NCBI RefSeq assembly: GCF_014356525.2
Contig: NC_052511.1
Coordinates: 7,748,559 to 7,812,558, forward strand
DNA from: Nilaparvata lugens
Taxonomy: Eukaryota > Arthropoda > Insecta > Hemiptera > Delphacidae
Direction: 5' to 3'
DNA: 64,000 nucleotides
Shown here: positions 33,500 to 44,498 of the stretch, in pieces
Numbering within the stretch: position 1 is the first letter of the stretch
Layout of the letters: the number at the start of each line of letters is the position of its first letter
Notes under the pieces: model-generated
What the model was told of the DNA's origin: nothing
Seen by the model: the letters and a program-made list of their open reading frames with translations, nothing else
The model's database searches: none
Translations under genes and position numbers: made by a program

Positions 33500-33600
33500 T
33501 ATTTTATTCACAATCACAAATCATAATTAAAATATGATTGGGAGAATACAACAGGCATAGCCCAAAACTGTCTTCTCCCAAATTTTTACAAATAAAAGTC
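33500..33600 (+). repeat. Dispersed hairpin module
   Basis: It reads TTGGGAGAATACAACAGGCA TAGCCCAAAACTGTCTTCTC, so both GGGAGA/TCTCCC-type and GGC/GCC pairs can form. It follows directly on the LINE tail. Confidence 0.55.
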
Positions 33601-34016
33601 TCGAAAAAGGAGGTTAGATTTCACTTTTTACTTCAAAAAGTCCAATTTACACTTCAAAACTAATGAATAAACTAAAAATTCTAAATTTTGATACTTTAAA
33701 ACTAATTAACAACAAAAATATTTCACTCAAATTTCTACAAATTGGAAATTTTTGAGTAATTTAACAAAATTTTGAGCCAGAATAAAACACAACTTCACTA
33801 TTAGCACAGCTGTTTTTGTCAGATCTATTTCTTCTTAATTGTTCTTTCCCAATCTTTTCTTCTTCTTGATATCCCTCCCTCTTCCTCTATTCTTTTTCTC
33901 CTTCTTTTTCTTCCTCTACTCCTTCTCATCCTCCGTTTCCCTCCGCAATTTGGTTATACAGGGTTAGAGGACTACTCAATTCATTCCAAACAAATTTAAA
34001 ATTAATTGATTGCTAT

Positions 34017-35316
34017 TGTAACCGCCCCCAAATGGGGTAGAATTAAGAGATCTCTAAATTCTAAAGGGCGAGTCATGGACTTTATTAAACAACAAACTTT
34101 AGCATTCTATTAAACTTGTAAAATTGTATTAAATGAATTAAAGTCATTCAAATTTGGACAATAACAAAAATAATCTATATCGGTTCATTGCACATTCTAA
34201 AAATTCAAGATGACTGCATGTAAGATTTTGCTAACTGCTTATCTGGATTCTAACTGTTCACGAAGGTAGCGTGGACTTTACTCATTTCTCTATTACAAAT
34301 TTATGATACTAGGGACTCGGTCATTCAAGGGTTTTTAGCATGAGCTAGAAAATATAATGGCACTAACAATCGATCAATTTATAAATTCATTACTATTTCG
34401 AAATTTCCACTACACTGATTACTCCCGGATAACTTACTAATTTAAACAAACATTGACATATTCTCTTCAAATAATTAATAAACTACTTCAACTTAACTCA
34501 CGGCGAAAATAATACATATTAACAAACTTAAACAGCAAACAAATTCAACACACACGTTAATTTTGAGCCCTCGAGGCCCGAGGCTACCTCTGGATTTTAA
34601 ATGTGAATTCGGCCGCGGCTTGATTGGAACTGCACTATTCCACGCAAATTATGTTCCCCTTCCACCAACGAGACAACGGTCCACGTGGAGACGAGCATAA
34701 TTCCGTGGGAAAGGAAAATAATGCAAGTTTGAAATATTCCCAAATACTCGTGTATTTTCCATCGCTAACGGAAATACAGTTCCGTGAGAATACCTCAACC
34801 CTGCATAAAATTGGAGTCTTCCCGGACGCAAGTTGGCAAAGTCTTAATGTGAGAAAATTTTTTTTTAACAGAAAGATAAATTTCTCACGATAAAAATTTA
34901 CACACAAAATTCAGCTACAAGATCACTAAAGTTTCATTGTTGAAGTCCTAATTCTACACTTTTCGAATGAACCCATACTAAATTTATCTCTATGAAAACA
35001 CAAACCCATAATTAATTTATTTATTTCAATATCTCCACCATCACACTATAATTAAAGCTACTCGTAGATTTTAAAGTTATATTTCAATTCATAAGAATGA
35101 TTTGTAGTCTTGAGGTCAACCTCTAAATTAACGTTTCGCTTGACATTTTCGACTGCCAGGCGTACAGTGTTGATAAAAGCTGACTTGCAAGAGCACACCA
35201 AAGTCGGAAGTATTTTGAAACGTAACGTTAGTGACTGGAATAAATCTAAGAGCATAATTTTTGCACTGATGGTGGGTGACTCTTCTGCCACTTGATTAGA
35301 CGCTTGTATGGACACA
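34017..35316. mobile_element. Candidate solo LTR (TG...CA, CTAT duplication)
   Basis: The segment starts TGTAACCGCCCCCAAATGG and ends GTATGGACACA, giving TG...CA ends, and CTAT occurs immediately on both sides (34013-34016 and 35317-35320). At 1,300 bp it is within LTR size. No primer-binding site or protein is adjacent, so it would be a solo LTR. A 4-bp match can arise by chance and a second copy is needed as proof. It also has open frames on both strands (for example 34624-34893) that I do not recognise. Confidence 0.4.
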
Positions 35317-35322
35317 CTATTA

Positions 35323-37516
35323 TTACTTTCCTTGCCCTATTACCATAGGTAAGGAAAGTATTGCTTTCCAAAAAAATTAAGGTACCCTAATTTCAAGTTT
35401 TCTATACGTCTCAAGGTCCCCTGATTCCAAAAACATGATTTTTGGGTGTTGGTCTGTGTGTGTATGTGTGTATGTCTGTGAACACGATAACTCCATTACT
35501 AATCAACCGATGGACTTGAAATTTTAAACTTAAGGTCCTTATACCATGAGGATCCGACATTAAGAAATTCAATAAAATTCAATTCAAAATGGCGGATAAT
35601 TACTAAAAAACTAAGTTTTTCACGGTTTTCTCGAAAACGGCTCTAACGATTTTCTCCAAATTCATACCATGGATAGCTATTTATGAGCCCTATCAACTGA
35701 CATGAGTCTCATTTCTGGGAAAATTGCAGGAGCTCTGTAATATTCTCGAGAAAAATGGCGGATAATCACTCAAAAACCATGTTATTCACGGTTTTCGAGA
35801 AAACGGCTCCAACGATTTTCTTCAAATTTTTACCATAAGCCCTAAAAAAAATTATAAGCCCTATCAACTGACATGAGTCTCATTTCTGGGAAAATTGCAT
35901 GAGCTCCGTAATATTCTTGAGAAAAATGGCGGATGATTACTAAAAAACCATGTTTTTCACGATTTTCTCAAAAATAACTTGACTCATTTTTTTCAAATTT
36001 ATACCCTGTATAGTTATTTATCAGCTCTATCAACTGGCATGAGTCTCCTTTCTGGGAAACTAATGGGGGGTCCACCCCATCCTTGAGAAATGGACTTGGG
36101 CATGAGGTATGTAGGTAGGTAGCGCAGTTCATAAAAAGAACACATAGTCGAAATATTTCATCTGTAGAACAGCTGTTTTGACGACTTTAAAAAAATGACG
36201 GCTAAAAAATCATCGAATTTTACAATTTACACAAAGGAAAAAGTACTCTGAAAACAATTATATATACACATATACTGACAGAAGTCTGATCGTAGTTTCA
36301 AATATGAGCAAGGAAATTTGTGTGAGTGTACCACACCAGATTTTATAGAATAGTCGTCTATCGACAGTAATTTTCAGCGTGTGGACGGCTCCATCAAATC
36401 AGATTGCCTGAGCCGCCGTCCCGTCAGGAGACTCGTCCGCCGCCAGTCCAAAAATCTGGTGTGGTACACTCACACAACTTTCCTTGCTCATATTTGAAAC
36501 TACGACCAGACTTCTGTCAGTATATGTGTATATATAATTGTTTTCAGAGTACTTTTTCTTTGCGTGAATTGTAAAATTCGATTATTTTTTTTCAGTCGTC
36601 ATTTTTTTAAAGTCGTCAAAACAGTTGTTCTACAGATGAAATATCTCGACTATGTGTTCTTTTTATGAACTGCGCTACCTACCTACCTCATGCACGAGAA
36701 GGAGGTTACTAAGTCCATTTCTCAAGGATGGGGTGGACCCCCCATTAGTTTCCCAGAAAGGAGACTCATGCCAGTTGATAGAGCTTATAAATAACGATAC
36801 AGGGTATGAATTTGAAAAAAATTAGTCAAGTTATTTTTTGAGAAAATCGTGAAAAACATGGTTTTTTAGTAATTATCCGTCATTTTTCTCAAGAATATTA
36901 CGGAGCTCATGCAATTTTCCCAGAAATGAGACTCATGTCAGTTGATAGGGATCATAAATAGCTATCCATGGTATAAATTTGAAGAAAATCGTTGGAGCCG
37001 TTTTCGAGAAAACCGTGAATAACATGGTTTTTGAGTGATTATCCGCCATTTTTCTCGAGAATATTACGGAGCTCCTGCAATTTTCCCAGAAATGAGACTC
37101 ATGTCAATTGATAGGGCTTATAAATAGCTAGCTATCCATGGTATAAATTTGAAGGAAATCGTTAAAGCGGTTTTCGAGAAAACCGTGGAAAACATGGTTT
37201 TTTAGTGATTATCCGCCATTTTTTCCGCCATTTTGAATTCAATTTTATTGAATTTCTTATTGTCAGATCCTCAAGGTATAAGGACCTTAAGTTTAAAATT
37301 TCAAGTCAATCGGTTAATTAGGAATGGAGTTATCGTGTTCACAGACATACACACATACACACACACACATACACACACACAGACCAACACCCAAAAATCA
37401 TGTTTTTGGACTCAGGGGACCTTGAAACGTATAGAAAACTTGAAATTAGACTACCTTAATTTTTTATGGAAAGCAATACTTTCCTTACCTATGGTAGTAG
37501 GGCAAGGAAAGTAAAA
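35323..37516. mobile_element. 2.2-kb inverted repeat: two head-to-head TEs, about 1-kb arms
   Basis: The left arm 35323-36344 starts TTACTTTCCTTGCCCTATTA and ends CACACCAGATTTT. The right arm 36451-37516 begins AAAATCTGGTGTGG and ends AGGGCAAGGAAAGTAA. The spacer (36345-36450) is GC-rich. Long stretches match exactly in inverse, such as CCTACCTACCT, CCATTAGTTTCCCAGAAAGG and ACGGAGCTC(A/C)TGCAATTTTC. Each arm is a copy of the family at 6590-7424. Internally each arm repeats a GGAAAATTGCA...AAAATGGCGGAT unit two to three times. Confidence 0.85.
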
Positions 37517-37721
37517 ACCGCTACGTATGGTCTGTCTGGCCCTTAGAAGGAGCCTGACTTTATGTAAGCCTGCAAGTATTGTAATCTATGCAAATAAACA
37601 AATCCAAATCGGAGATTTTTCAGATACAGTCTTGTTAGTTATCATGAACTAATGTGTGAGATTTAATAGAATCTCCATTTCTATCTATGTAAACAATCAG
37701 ATTTTACATTTAATTTTTCAG

Positions 37722-37896
37722 ATACAGTCTGCCAACTTGTGCCCCGTTGGCCCAACTGTGGCTGCAGGCTCTATGCAGTGTGTGGGCTGACGAACCGGGT
37801 AGTGTTGTCTATCTCATGGATATTGTACTGGCTGTTGCATTCTTCCGTTCTGAGCTCAAAGTCGCTTGCTCCGGAATTCTTTCACAGCTACTTCAG
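37722..37896 (+). CDS. EPG5: EPG5-like exon 10
   Basis: The acceptor is AATTTTTCAG and the donor CAG/GTGTGT. One base completes R with exon 9, then 58 codons: YSLPTCAPLAQLWLQALCSV, then a LMDIVLAVAFFRSEL block and SQLLQ. Phase 0 at the end, matching either copy of exon 11. Confidence 0.85.
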
Positions 37897-38299
37897 GTGT
37901 GTACAATTCTAGTACATTCTGTTACATCTTGCTCAAGCGTTGATTTATATTTTATGGCATATCAACACTATTTTCATTTATTCATTGTATAAAAATTACA
38001 ATATCGGATAGAAGTAAACTAAACTTCTTCTTGTTCTAAATTTTGTTAAAATTCTCTGTAAGAAATTTTTTTTCATAGAATTTTTCTGTTGTTTTTCTGT
38101 GGAAATTATTTAACTGTTATTTGATTAGAAATTATTTATATAGCTGAGCGGCCTACTCCTCTGAGTATTATTAGTTGTTTTGTTTTATTAGGAGTAGTAT
38201 ACCCCAATCGGGCTTATGCGTAGGGTTGTCCACTTTTATTTCACATTTTTATATCTTTCTTTGTTATTTTGTATTATGTTTGTGAAACAATAGTTATTT

Positions 38300-38460
38300 G
38301 TATATCTAGAGTGAAAAGTACGACTTTTTCTCCCTGTGGGAAAAAGTTTGAAGCCCGAGGCGTAGCCGAGGGCAGCAATTTTCCTGAGGGAGAAAAAGTA
38401 TTTTTCGCTCGTGATGTACACAACATTTTTCCTCCATCTACATTTTTTTATAGAAACTGC
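38300..38460. repeat. Dispersed repeat with GAGGCGTAGCCGAGG core
   Basis: It has a hairpin-prone core AAAAAGTTTGAAGCCCGAGG then CGTAGCCGAGGGC, bracketed by GACTTTTTCTCCCTGTGGG and CCTGAGGGAGAAAAAGTA, which are inverted copies. It resembles 12660-12730 in style. Confidence 0.5.
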
Positions 38461-40410
38461 AAATAAAATCATTGTAATAACTTACGCATTGGTGACAATG
38501 ATTCCTAACAACATAACCTAAATCTAAAACCTAAAAACCGGTCGTCTGATTGGCACTGCCGATTGCGCTATCTATGGGCAAAAGTTGTAACAATTATATC
38601 AGCTGAGCAGCTACCAAAAATGGCTAACTCCAGATCACGCGGTTCAGATTTGAATTGCAGATCAAAAATATTTGTTGGCTGGTATTTTGAATAGAATAAA
38701 ATATTTTAAAAATTGTATAAATGTTTATCGTCTACTAATATTAAGAATATAATAATTATCATACAAACATATATTTCATGAGTTAATCAAATTTCTGGTT
38801 GTGGTATTGAATTCAGTTGACTCAATGACAGACACCTCTATTATGCTTTCTCATCTGAGCTTAGACCTTCTAACCTATTACAATGTAAGTTTCAAAATAG
38901 AGATGCTCCCCATGTTATTTAAATGGAGTCACTTTTACTCCCTAGGGAGTTTTTCTGTTTTTTACTACCGAAAGCGAAAAAGTGACACTTTAGTATTAGG
39001 TTTCAGGGAGTAAAGTAAGTACTTTAGACAGTAGGTGGAGGAAAATGAATTTATTGATTAAAAACAAATTATATTCATGAAACAGAGAAATCTGATATTT
39101 GAGAGCTTGTTCAATATTGAATGAAAACGTCTTGATATTATCAAAACCACTAGTTTATTAAAAGAATTTGAAATACTAAATTCTGTTGTTAACTAATATT
39201 ATCAATCTCCAGTAAACTGGAAGTGTATACATCGAGCAACAGAATATATAGTGTGGGTGAAGCTCGACGATTGGCCATTATCTGTTGACCAATGAAGGTT
39301 GTTGATCTTTTTCATTGGTTGAGACTAGACACTCTCAAGCATTCCAAATATGGTCATGGAAACCATGAAACAACAACATACCGTATGTGAAAATACAAGA
39401 AATAGTAAAACAAGAAAATATGTGAAAATGGTAGAAGATTTATATCAAGAGAGAAGCCAATGTTAAAGAATGCTTATTCAAGAGTAACTTGGATTTAGTT
39501 GTTGTCTTACTAAAAAAATAACGACTATTTAGTTGTTTTACTGAGAAAGTAACTTGAAGACCAAGTAATTTGCTCAAAATATTGTGCGTCTCACTTCCCA
39601 ACAATAAAGTTAAATTTGAGTGCAGTATATTCAATTGACTTGAACCAGTTTTTATCCACAATTGTAATAGTGTAATTTGGTAATATTTACTGAAAATAAA
39701 TTGAATATCAATTTGTTTTACTTAGATTTTTCTTTGCTAATATAAGATTTTCTCTATTAAAGCTTTCTTGTGAAGAACTGCAAAACTCAGAGGTGAGCCA
39801 TTAAATGATAAAGCAGTTAGATCTTCAGAGAAACCATTCATATTTTGTTCATTGATATGTTGTTTATTTATATTGCTCTTTTTTGTCAATTTATTAAATC
39901 ACTAAAATTTTCTAAAAGTTTTTATTTGAAAATACATACACAACTATTCCGTTCTTCTTCATAACTTTTAATTATTTGATTTAAGCTGTGTGAAGCTTTT
40001 TGATACTGTAATGCATGGTGTGAATTTCAAAGAGTTGAAAATTAATAATGGTTATTATTTGTCGTATTGGTACTTTTATTCATATTCATTCAATTTTATT
40101 CATATTTTATTATTGGATTGATATCTTACTTCATGAACAGATTTTATGCTCGTTGAGCTTTATTATTTAGATGAGCTACAAAAACATTTCATCTCAATTC
40201 TGTAAATGTATAATTCAATCATGAAAAAATATATATTTCCTTGTCGTGAAAATATTCATTATTAACAAGAATCAATGATTAATATCAGATCACAGAGCGG
40301 TGGAAAGGGAAATGTGACAACAATGCGTTTCTATTTTCGCCTCTGACTTTACAACGTGACCTTATAATTTGCTTCAATGTTGTTTTCCATCACGAACTGC
40401 TTATTATTAA

Positions 40411-40650
40411 ATCACTTTTTGCTATTAGAAAAAACGACTAGCAGTCAGATATTTTACAATAAATGAATTAATCACTCACTGTGACAACGAGATCTTTCGG
40501 CAGGTCCGCCATCTTCTTGGTTGTGAACCATGGTTGTCAACCAAGAAGATGGCGGAACTGCCGAAAGATCTCGTTGTCCAGTGAGTGATTAATTCATTTA
40601 TTGTAAAATATCTTACTTCTAGTCGTTTTTCCTAAAAGCAAAAAGTGACT
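40411..40650. mobile_element. Near-perfect 240-bp hairpin
   Basis: Arms of about 110 bp meet at a centre near 40530. The left arm has CGAGATCTTTCGGCAG and CCGCCATCTTCTTGGTTG; the right arm has CAACCAAGAAGATGGCGGA and CTGCCGAAAGATCTCG. The outer arms, AGTCACTTTTTGC type, also pair. Few mismatches, so it is a young palindromic element. Confidence 0.8.
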
Positions 40651-41037
40651 TATAATTTTATTTATTTCGCTATAGAAATGTCTTGTTAGTCCAGTATTTT
40701 TCAGTTTTGACTTTTTTATTCTTAACTGCCAGGTAAACAGTAAGGCTAACCGCTTATGTGTTAGCAGTACAGACCGCCTCGTAAACCAAATGCTTGGTTT
40801 ATGCCAGGACTTCCTATATAAATATATAGCAGACCTAGAGTATACAAGCAAAAAACAATAAGAATTTTCACGATCATTAGAGGATAGTGACAGAGACAAG
40901 AAATATAGTGCTTATGCTTATCCTTTATCTATGATTCAAGTTTCTTTTCTTGTAAACTTGACCTCAATTTCGCAAATTACATCAATTTTACACAAATGTC
41001 AAGAAAACTTGAGTTCAATGGAACTTAACTAATGTTA

Positions 41038-41274
41038 AGCTGCGTACACATATACGCGCTTCCAACCAGCACCGAGCACGCTCCGCCCTCGTACCGCCTT
41101 CGTTCCTCCATCGAACCACAGTCGCTCCGCCTACGCACCCATCATGAACGTTACGGAAGATGTTAGACCTTTTCGCGTTCCCCGGTCGAACCACTGTTGC
41201 TCCCCGGTCGATCATCAATCGCTCTGCTGGAGTGACGTTAGGTTGCGGAGCAGAGCGAAAGTCTGTACGCACCT
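41038..41274. mobile_element. Harbinger-like MITE, second copy of 15947-16193
   Basis: It is nearly the same sequence (AGCTGCGTACACATATACGC ... CTGTACGCACCT) with TTA before and TAA after. The interior carries CGGTCGAACCACTGTTGCTC in both copies. High similarity suggests recent movement. Confidence 0.8.
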
Positions 41275-41559
41275 TAAACGGCTCTTAAGAGGTCCTAATT
41301 GTGCCTTCAAGTTGTATGCAAAATTAAAACATGTACAACTTCTTCTTGAGTCATGAAAACTTGAAGATTCAAGTTTTGAAAGGACGAAGCTTGAATTGAA
41401 GAAAACTCGACGGATTTACATTGGTTTAGTGGGTTCAAGTTCCAGGTTTTATTGAATTCAGGAAAACTTGAAGGGTTCACTTTGTTATAGTGGATTCAAG
41501 TTTGTACAGCTTCAAGTTTTATTTAATTTAATAAAACTTGACCTATGTAAACTCTACTT

Positions 41560-41815
41560 AAAGCTAACTTAATAGCTCAATATTATTCGTTACAAGTGAT
41601 AATTGAGTGGAATATTTCTAATTAATTTATCAATTTAAGCAATCTCTACTCAATAACTCAATATTATTCGTTACAAGTGGTAATTGAGTGGAATATTTCT
41701 AATTAATTAATCAATTTAAGCCATCTAAATTCAATAACTCAATATTATTCGTTACAAGTGGTAATTGAGTCGAATATTTCTAATTAATTTATCAATTTAC
41801 GCCATCTAAATTCAA
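41560..41815. repeat. 80-bp tandem array (3 copies)
   Basis: ATATTATTCGTTACAAGTG recurs at 41581, 41661 and 41742, with AATTGAGTGGAATATTTCTA and TCAATTTAAGC in each unit. Confidence 0.85.
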
Positions 41816-42021
41816 AATTTATAGTTTTAATGTTTATATTTTATAAAAATTGTACACGTGAAATTCTAACCTTATCTTGCTTGGACTTTGTTACCTATAA
41901 ATTTGGAAGAAAAATAGCACAAGGACTACCTTATTATTTTATCTTTCAATGTTATTACATTAGTGTCATTTGCATTATAAATAAATTAAATAAATAACTT
42001 CCATTCATTATGTGTTAGCAG

Positions 42022-42279
42022 ACCGCATCGCAGAACCGCAACTCAGCCGCGTCGGGAGGCCGATTCTCCTCCCTGTTGAACTGGGTGTCGAGTGGAAACG
42101 CGGCAGCAGTCAGCCTCATGCCGCGTGCGACCGCCTCGTGTGGGCATGCCCCCTGGTTCGCCTACTTTGCACTGGAGGTCGAGGAGTACAACACGCAGAC
42201 TGTCAACGGGCTGTGGCCGGCTGTTCTCAAAGAATTATCGGCTGCCACGGGCAAGGCCAGCATAGACAATGCTATCAAG
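42022..42279 (+). CDS. EPG5: EPG5-like exon 11, first copy
   Basis: The acceptor is TGTTAGCAG and the donor AAG/GTATTG. 86 whole codons, phase 0 at both ends: TASQNRNSAASGGRFSSLLN, then CGHAPWFAYFALEVEEYNTQ and LWPAVLKELSAATGKASID. The APWFA....EVEE motif fits the family. The other copy at 43572-43829 differs at about 10 of 258 bases, two of which change an amino acid (F to L, K to R). Confidence 0.85.
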
Positions 42280-42614
42280 GTATTGCCAAAGTTTGTGTTC
42301 TATAGTAGATGTTATTAGCTTAGTTTAGGTTAGGTTAGACACACACTCAGCTATGTTTAGCTAGAAATACGTCAGAGAAAGTGACCGCTACAGTGCGAAT
42401 ATGGTTAATACAGTAGGCTGAAGTAGGAGGAGAAAAAGAAGAAGATGATGAAGAAGAAGAAGAAGAAAAGGAAAGGGAAAGGGGGTGATGATGATGGTGA
42501 TGATAATGACAATGACGATGAATTTTATTATTTGTATCATGTAAATCAGGAAAAAACTTGGTCAGTTCGTTGATAATTTAATATGTCTCAATAATTTCCT
42601 CATCTACTTTGCAG
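42280..42614 (+). other. Intron 11, first copy, with purine-rich microsatellite
   Basis: It contains a GAAGAAGAAGA tract and GATGATGATGG repeats (about 42420-42525), which are longer in the second copy (about 43980-44095). The rest is ordinary intron. Confidence 0.7.
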
Positions 42615-42778
42615 CGTGCCGCCAATTCTCTGAAGATCCAGCAGATTCCTAGCTCCTCGCTGGCCATATACAGATGGTCACAGCAGGCATTGGACACTCC
42701 TGTCGATCACCCTGTACTGCCTCTGTTGTGGCAAAAGTTCTTCACGCTCTACCTGGCTAGAGTGCCTACTGGACCAGA
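42615..42778 (+). CDS. EPG5: EPG5-like exon 12, first copy
   Basis: The acceptor is CTTTGCAG and the donor AGA/GTGAGT. 54 codons plus [22 protein letters not shown], then [20 protein letters not shown] and [14 protein letters not shown]. The HP(V/L)LPL.WQ(K/R)FF block is strongly EPG5-like. The split codon becomes GAG (E) with exon 13. All four differences from the second copy are silent. Confidence 0.88.
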
Positions 42779-42942
42779 GTGAGTTTTCCTATCTGTTATT
42801 CATTAATTATTTATTCATTATTCGTTTATTAATTTATTTATTTTGATATTTGGGATGTGTACAAACAGCGGCCAGGTGTTTCGAGTCCCAAGACAACGTA
42901 AATTTAATATCAAATCAAATTTATTTCCTCAGTAAATACAGG

Positions 42943-43157
42943 GTGTTTCAGGGAAACGGGAAATTTTGAAAGTTGAATAATTTCACGAAAAACAAATCTT
43001 TAAATTAAGTTTTTCATATCATTCAATAGTAAAAATGATTCCATTTTAGAATAAATAATACCGTAACATTTATTTTTTGAAGATGACATCTTGCAGGTGT
43101 GTTGTGTTCCTTTTCTATGCAAACATTCCTGTAGTCTCGTCATCACATTGTCCATGG
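42943..43157 (+). mobile_element. Half of a foldback TE, carried by the duplication
   Basis: It starts TACAGGGTGTTTCAGGGAAA and matches the first 215 bases of the complete foldback at 44499-45058, stopping at the duplication edge. Confidence 0.75.
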
Positions 43158-43571
43158 TCAGAGGCGAGGCGTCCAGTCATCTCTGGATTCGCCGATGACT
43201 GGACAGAAAAAGTTGACTTTCTACTGCTGTAGTTTACAAGCATAAGCTATTCAAACGTATTCACATACAACAATACTAACACAAAACAATTGAAAGAAAT
43301 ATAATCTCAAATTCTTAGCCAGCAATAATAGAAATAGATTCAATAAACAAAAACTGATTGATTCCTTTCTTTTGTCATAGTTCTGGAAACATTACCGATG
43401 TATTCAATGAACTCATTCACACATTTTGAAAACAATAATTTCTGATAATATTTATCAATAATTTCATTTTGAAAATAATATTTCAAGTGAATTTTTCAAA
43501 TATTTTATGTATTGTTTTTGTGTATTACTTTGAAGTAATAAATTTGATTTTATAATGTTTTTCGTTGGCAG

Positions 43572-43829
43572 ACCGCATCGCAGAACCGCAACTCAGCCGC
43601 GTCGGGAGGCCGACTCTCCTCGTTACTGAACTGGGTGTCAAGTGGAAACGCGGCAGCAGTCAGCCTGATGCCGCGTGCGACCGCCTCGTGTGGGCATGCC
43701 CCCTGGTTCGCCTACTTTGCACTGGAGGTCGAGGAGTACAACACGCAGACTGTCAACGGGCTGTGGCCGGCTGTTCTCAGAGAACTATCGGCTGCCACGG
43801 GCAAGGCTAGCATAGACAATGCTATCAAG
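43572..43829 (+). CDS. EPG5: EPG5-like exon 11, second copy
   Basis: It has the same length (258), borders (TTGGCAG acceptor, AAG/GTATTG donor) and open frame as the first copy. Most differences are at third positions. Splicing both complete pairs in series would shift the frame (258 + 164 = 422), so a transcript should use one pair, or exon 11 plus 11' before 12'. It could also be an assembly artefact from two haplotypes. Confidence 0.8.
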
Positions 43830-44183
43830 GTATTGCCAAAGTTTGTGTTCTATAGTAGATGTTATTAGCTTAGTTTAGGTTAGGTTAGGTTAGACACACA
43901 CTCAGCTATGTTTAGCTAGAAATACGTCAGAGAAAGTGACCGCTCCAGTGCGAATATAGTTAATACAGTAGGCTGAAGTAGGAGGAGAAAAAGAAGAAGA
44001 GAAGAAGATGATGATGAAGAAGAAGAAGAAGAAGAAAAGGAAAGGGAAAGGGGGTGATGATGATGGTGATGATAATGACGATGACGATGAATTTTATTAT
44101 TTGTATCATGTAAATCAGGAAAAAACTTGGTCAGCTCGTTGATAATTTAATACGTCTCAATAATTTCCTCATCTATTTTGCAG

Positions 44184-44347
44184 CGTGCCGCCAATTCTCT
44201 GAAGATCCAGCAGATTCCAAGCTCCTCACTGGCCATATACAGATGGTCACAGCAGGCATTGGACACTCCTGTCGATCACCCTGTACTGCCGCTGTTGTGG
44301 CAAAAGTTCTTCACGCTCTACCTGGCTAGAGTGCCTACTGGACCTGA
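44184..44347 (+). CDS. EPG5: EPG5-like exon 12, second copy
   Basis: It is 164 bases with acceptor ATTTTGCAG and donor TGA/GTGAGT, the same phases as 42615-42778 and an identical protein. Four third-position changes only. Confidence 0.8.
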
Positions 44348-44498
44348 GTGAGTTTTCCTATCTGTCATTAATTAATTATTTATTCATTATTCGTTAATTT
44401 ATTTTGTTATTTGGGATGTGTACAAAGAGCGGCCGGGTGTTTCGAGTTCCAAGACGGTGTAAATATCAAATTAAATCAAATTTATTTCCTCAAAAAAT

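Larger units (their letters stand above)
32340..37721 (+). other. Intron 9: LINE tail, candidate solo LTR and giant inverted repeat
   Basis: The intron holds an antisense LINE tail (32635-33490), a hairpin module (33500-33600), a candidate solo LTR (34017-35316), the 2.2-kb inverted repeat (35323-37516) and a decoy acceptor copy (about 37614-37631). The stretches 32340-32635 and 33600-34016 hold only AT-rich sequence and a pyrimidine-rich TTCTTC tract (about 33835-33935). Confidence 0.65.
37897..42021 (+). other. Intron 10: mostly AT-rich, a perfect hairpin, a MITE and a tandem array
   Basis: Recognisable parts are a repeat with GCCCGAGGCGTAGCCGAGG (38300-38460), a near-perfect hairpin (40411-40650), a Harbinger-like MITE (41038-41274) and an 80-bp tandem array (41560-41815). 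The long stretch 38460-40300 shows nothing I recognise beyond a MITE-end-like GACTTTACAACGTGACC at about 40345. Confidence 0.55.
42022..43157 (+). repeat. Tandem segmental duplication, left unit (with 43572-44713)
   Basis: The unit begins at or just before the exon 11 acceptor and ends inside a TE at the shared CATCACATTGTCCATGGT. The second unit starts 1,550 bases further on. A 414-base stretch (43158-43571) between them is not duplicated. Divergence is a few percent across exon and intron. Confidence 0.88.

Noticed and set aside
42420..42525. Purine-rich GAAGAAGAT tract as a splicing enhancer exon
   Set aside because: It is a microsatellite inside intron 11 that varies in length between the two copies, and no splice sites frame it.
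43158..43571. The non-duplicated stretch between the two exon 11-12 units as an extra exon
   Set aside because: It is AT-rich, with stops in all frames over most of its length and no acceptor-donor pair in phase.
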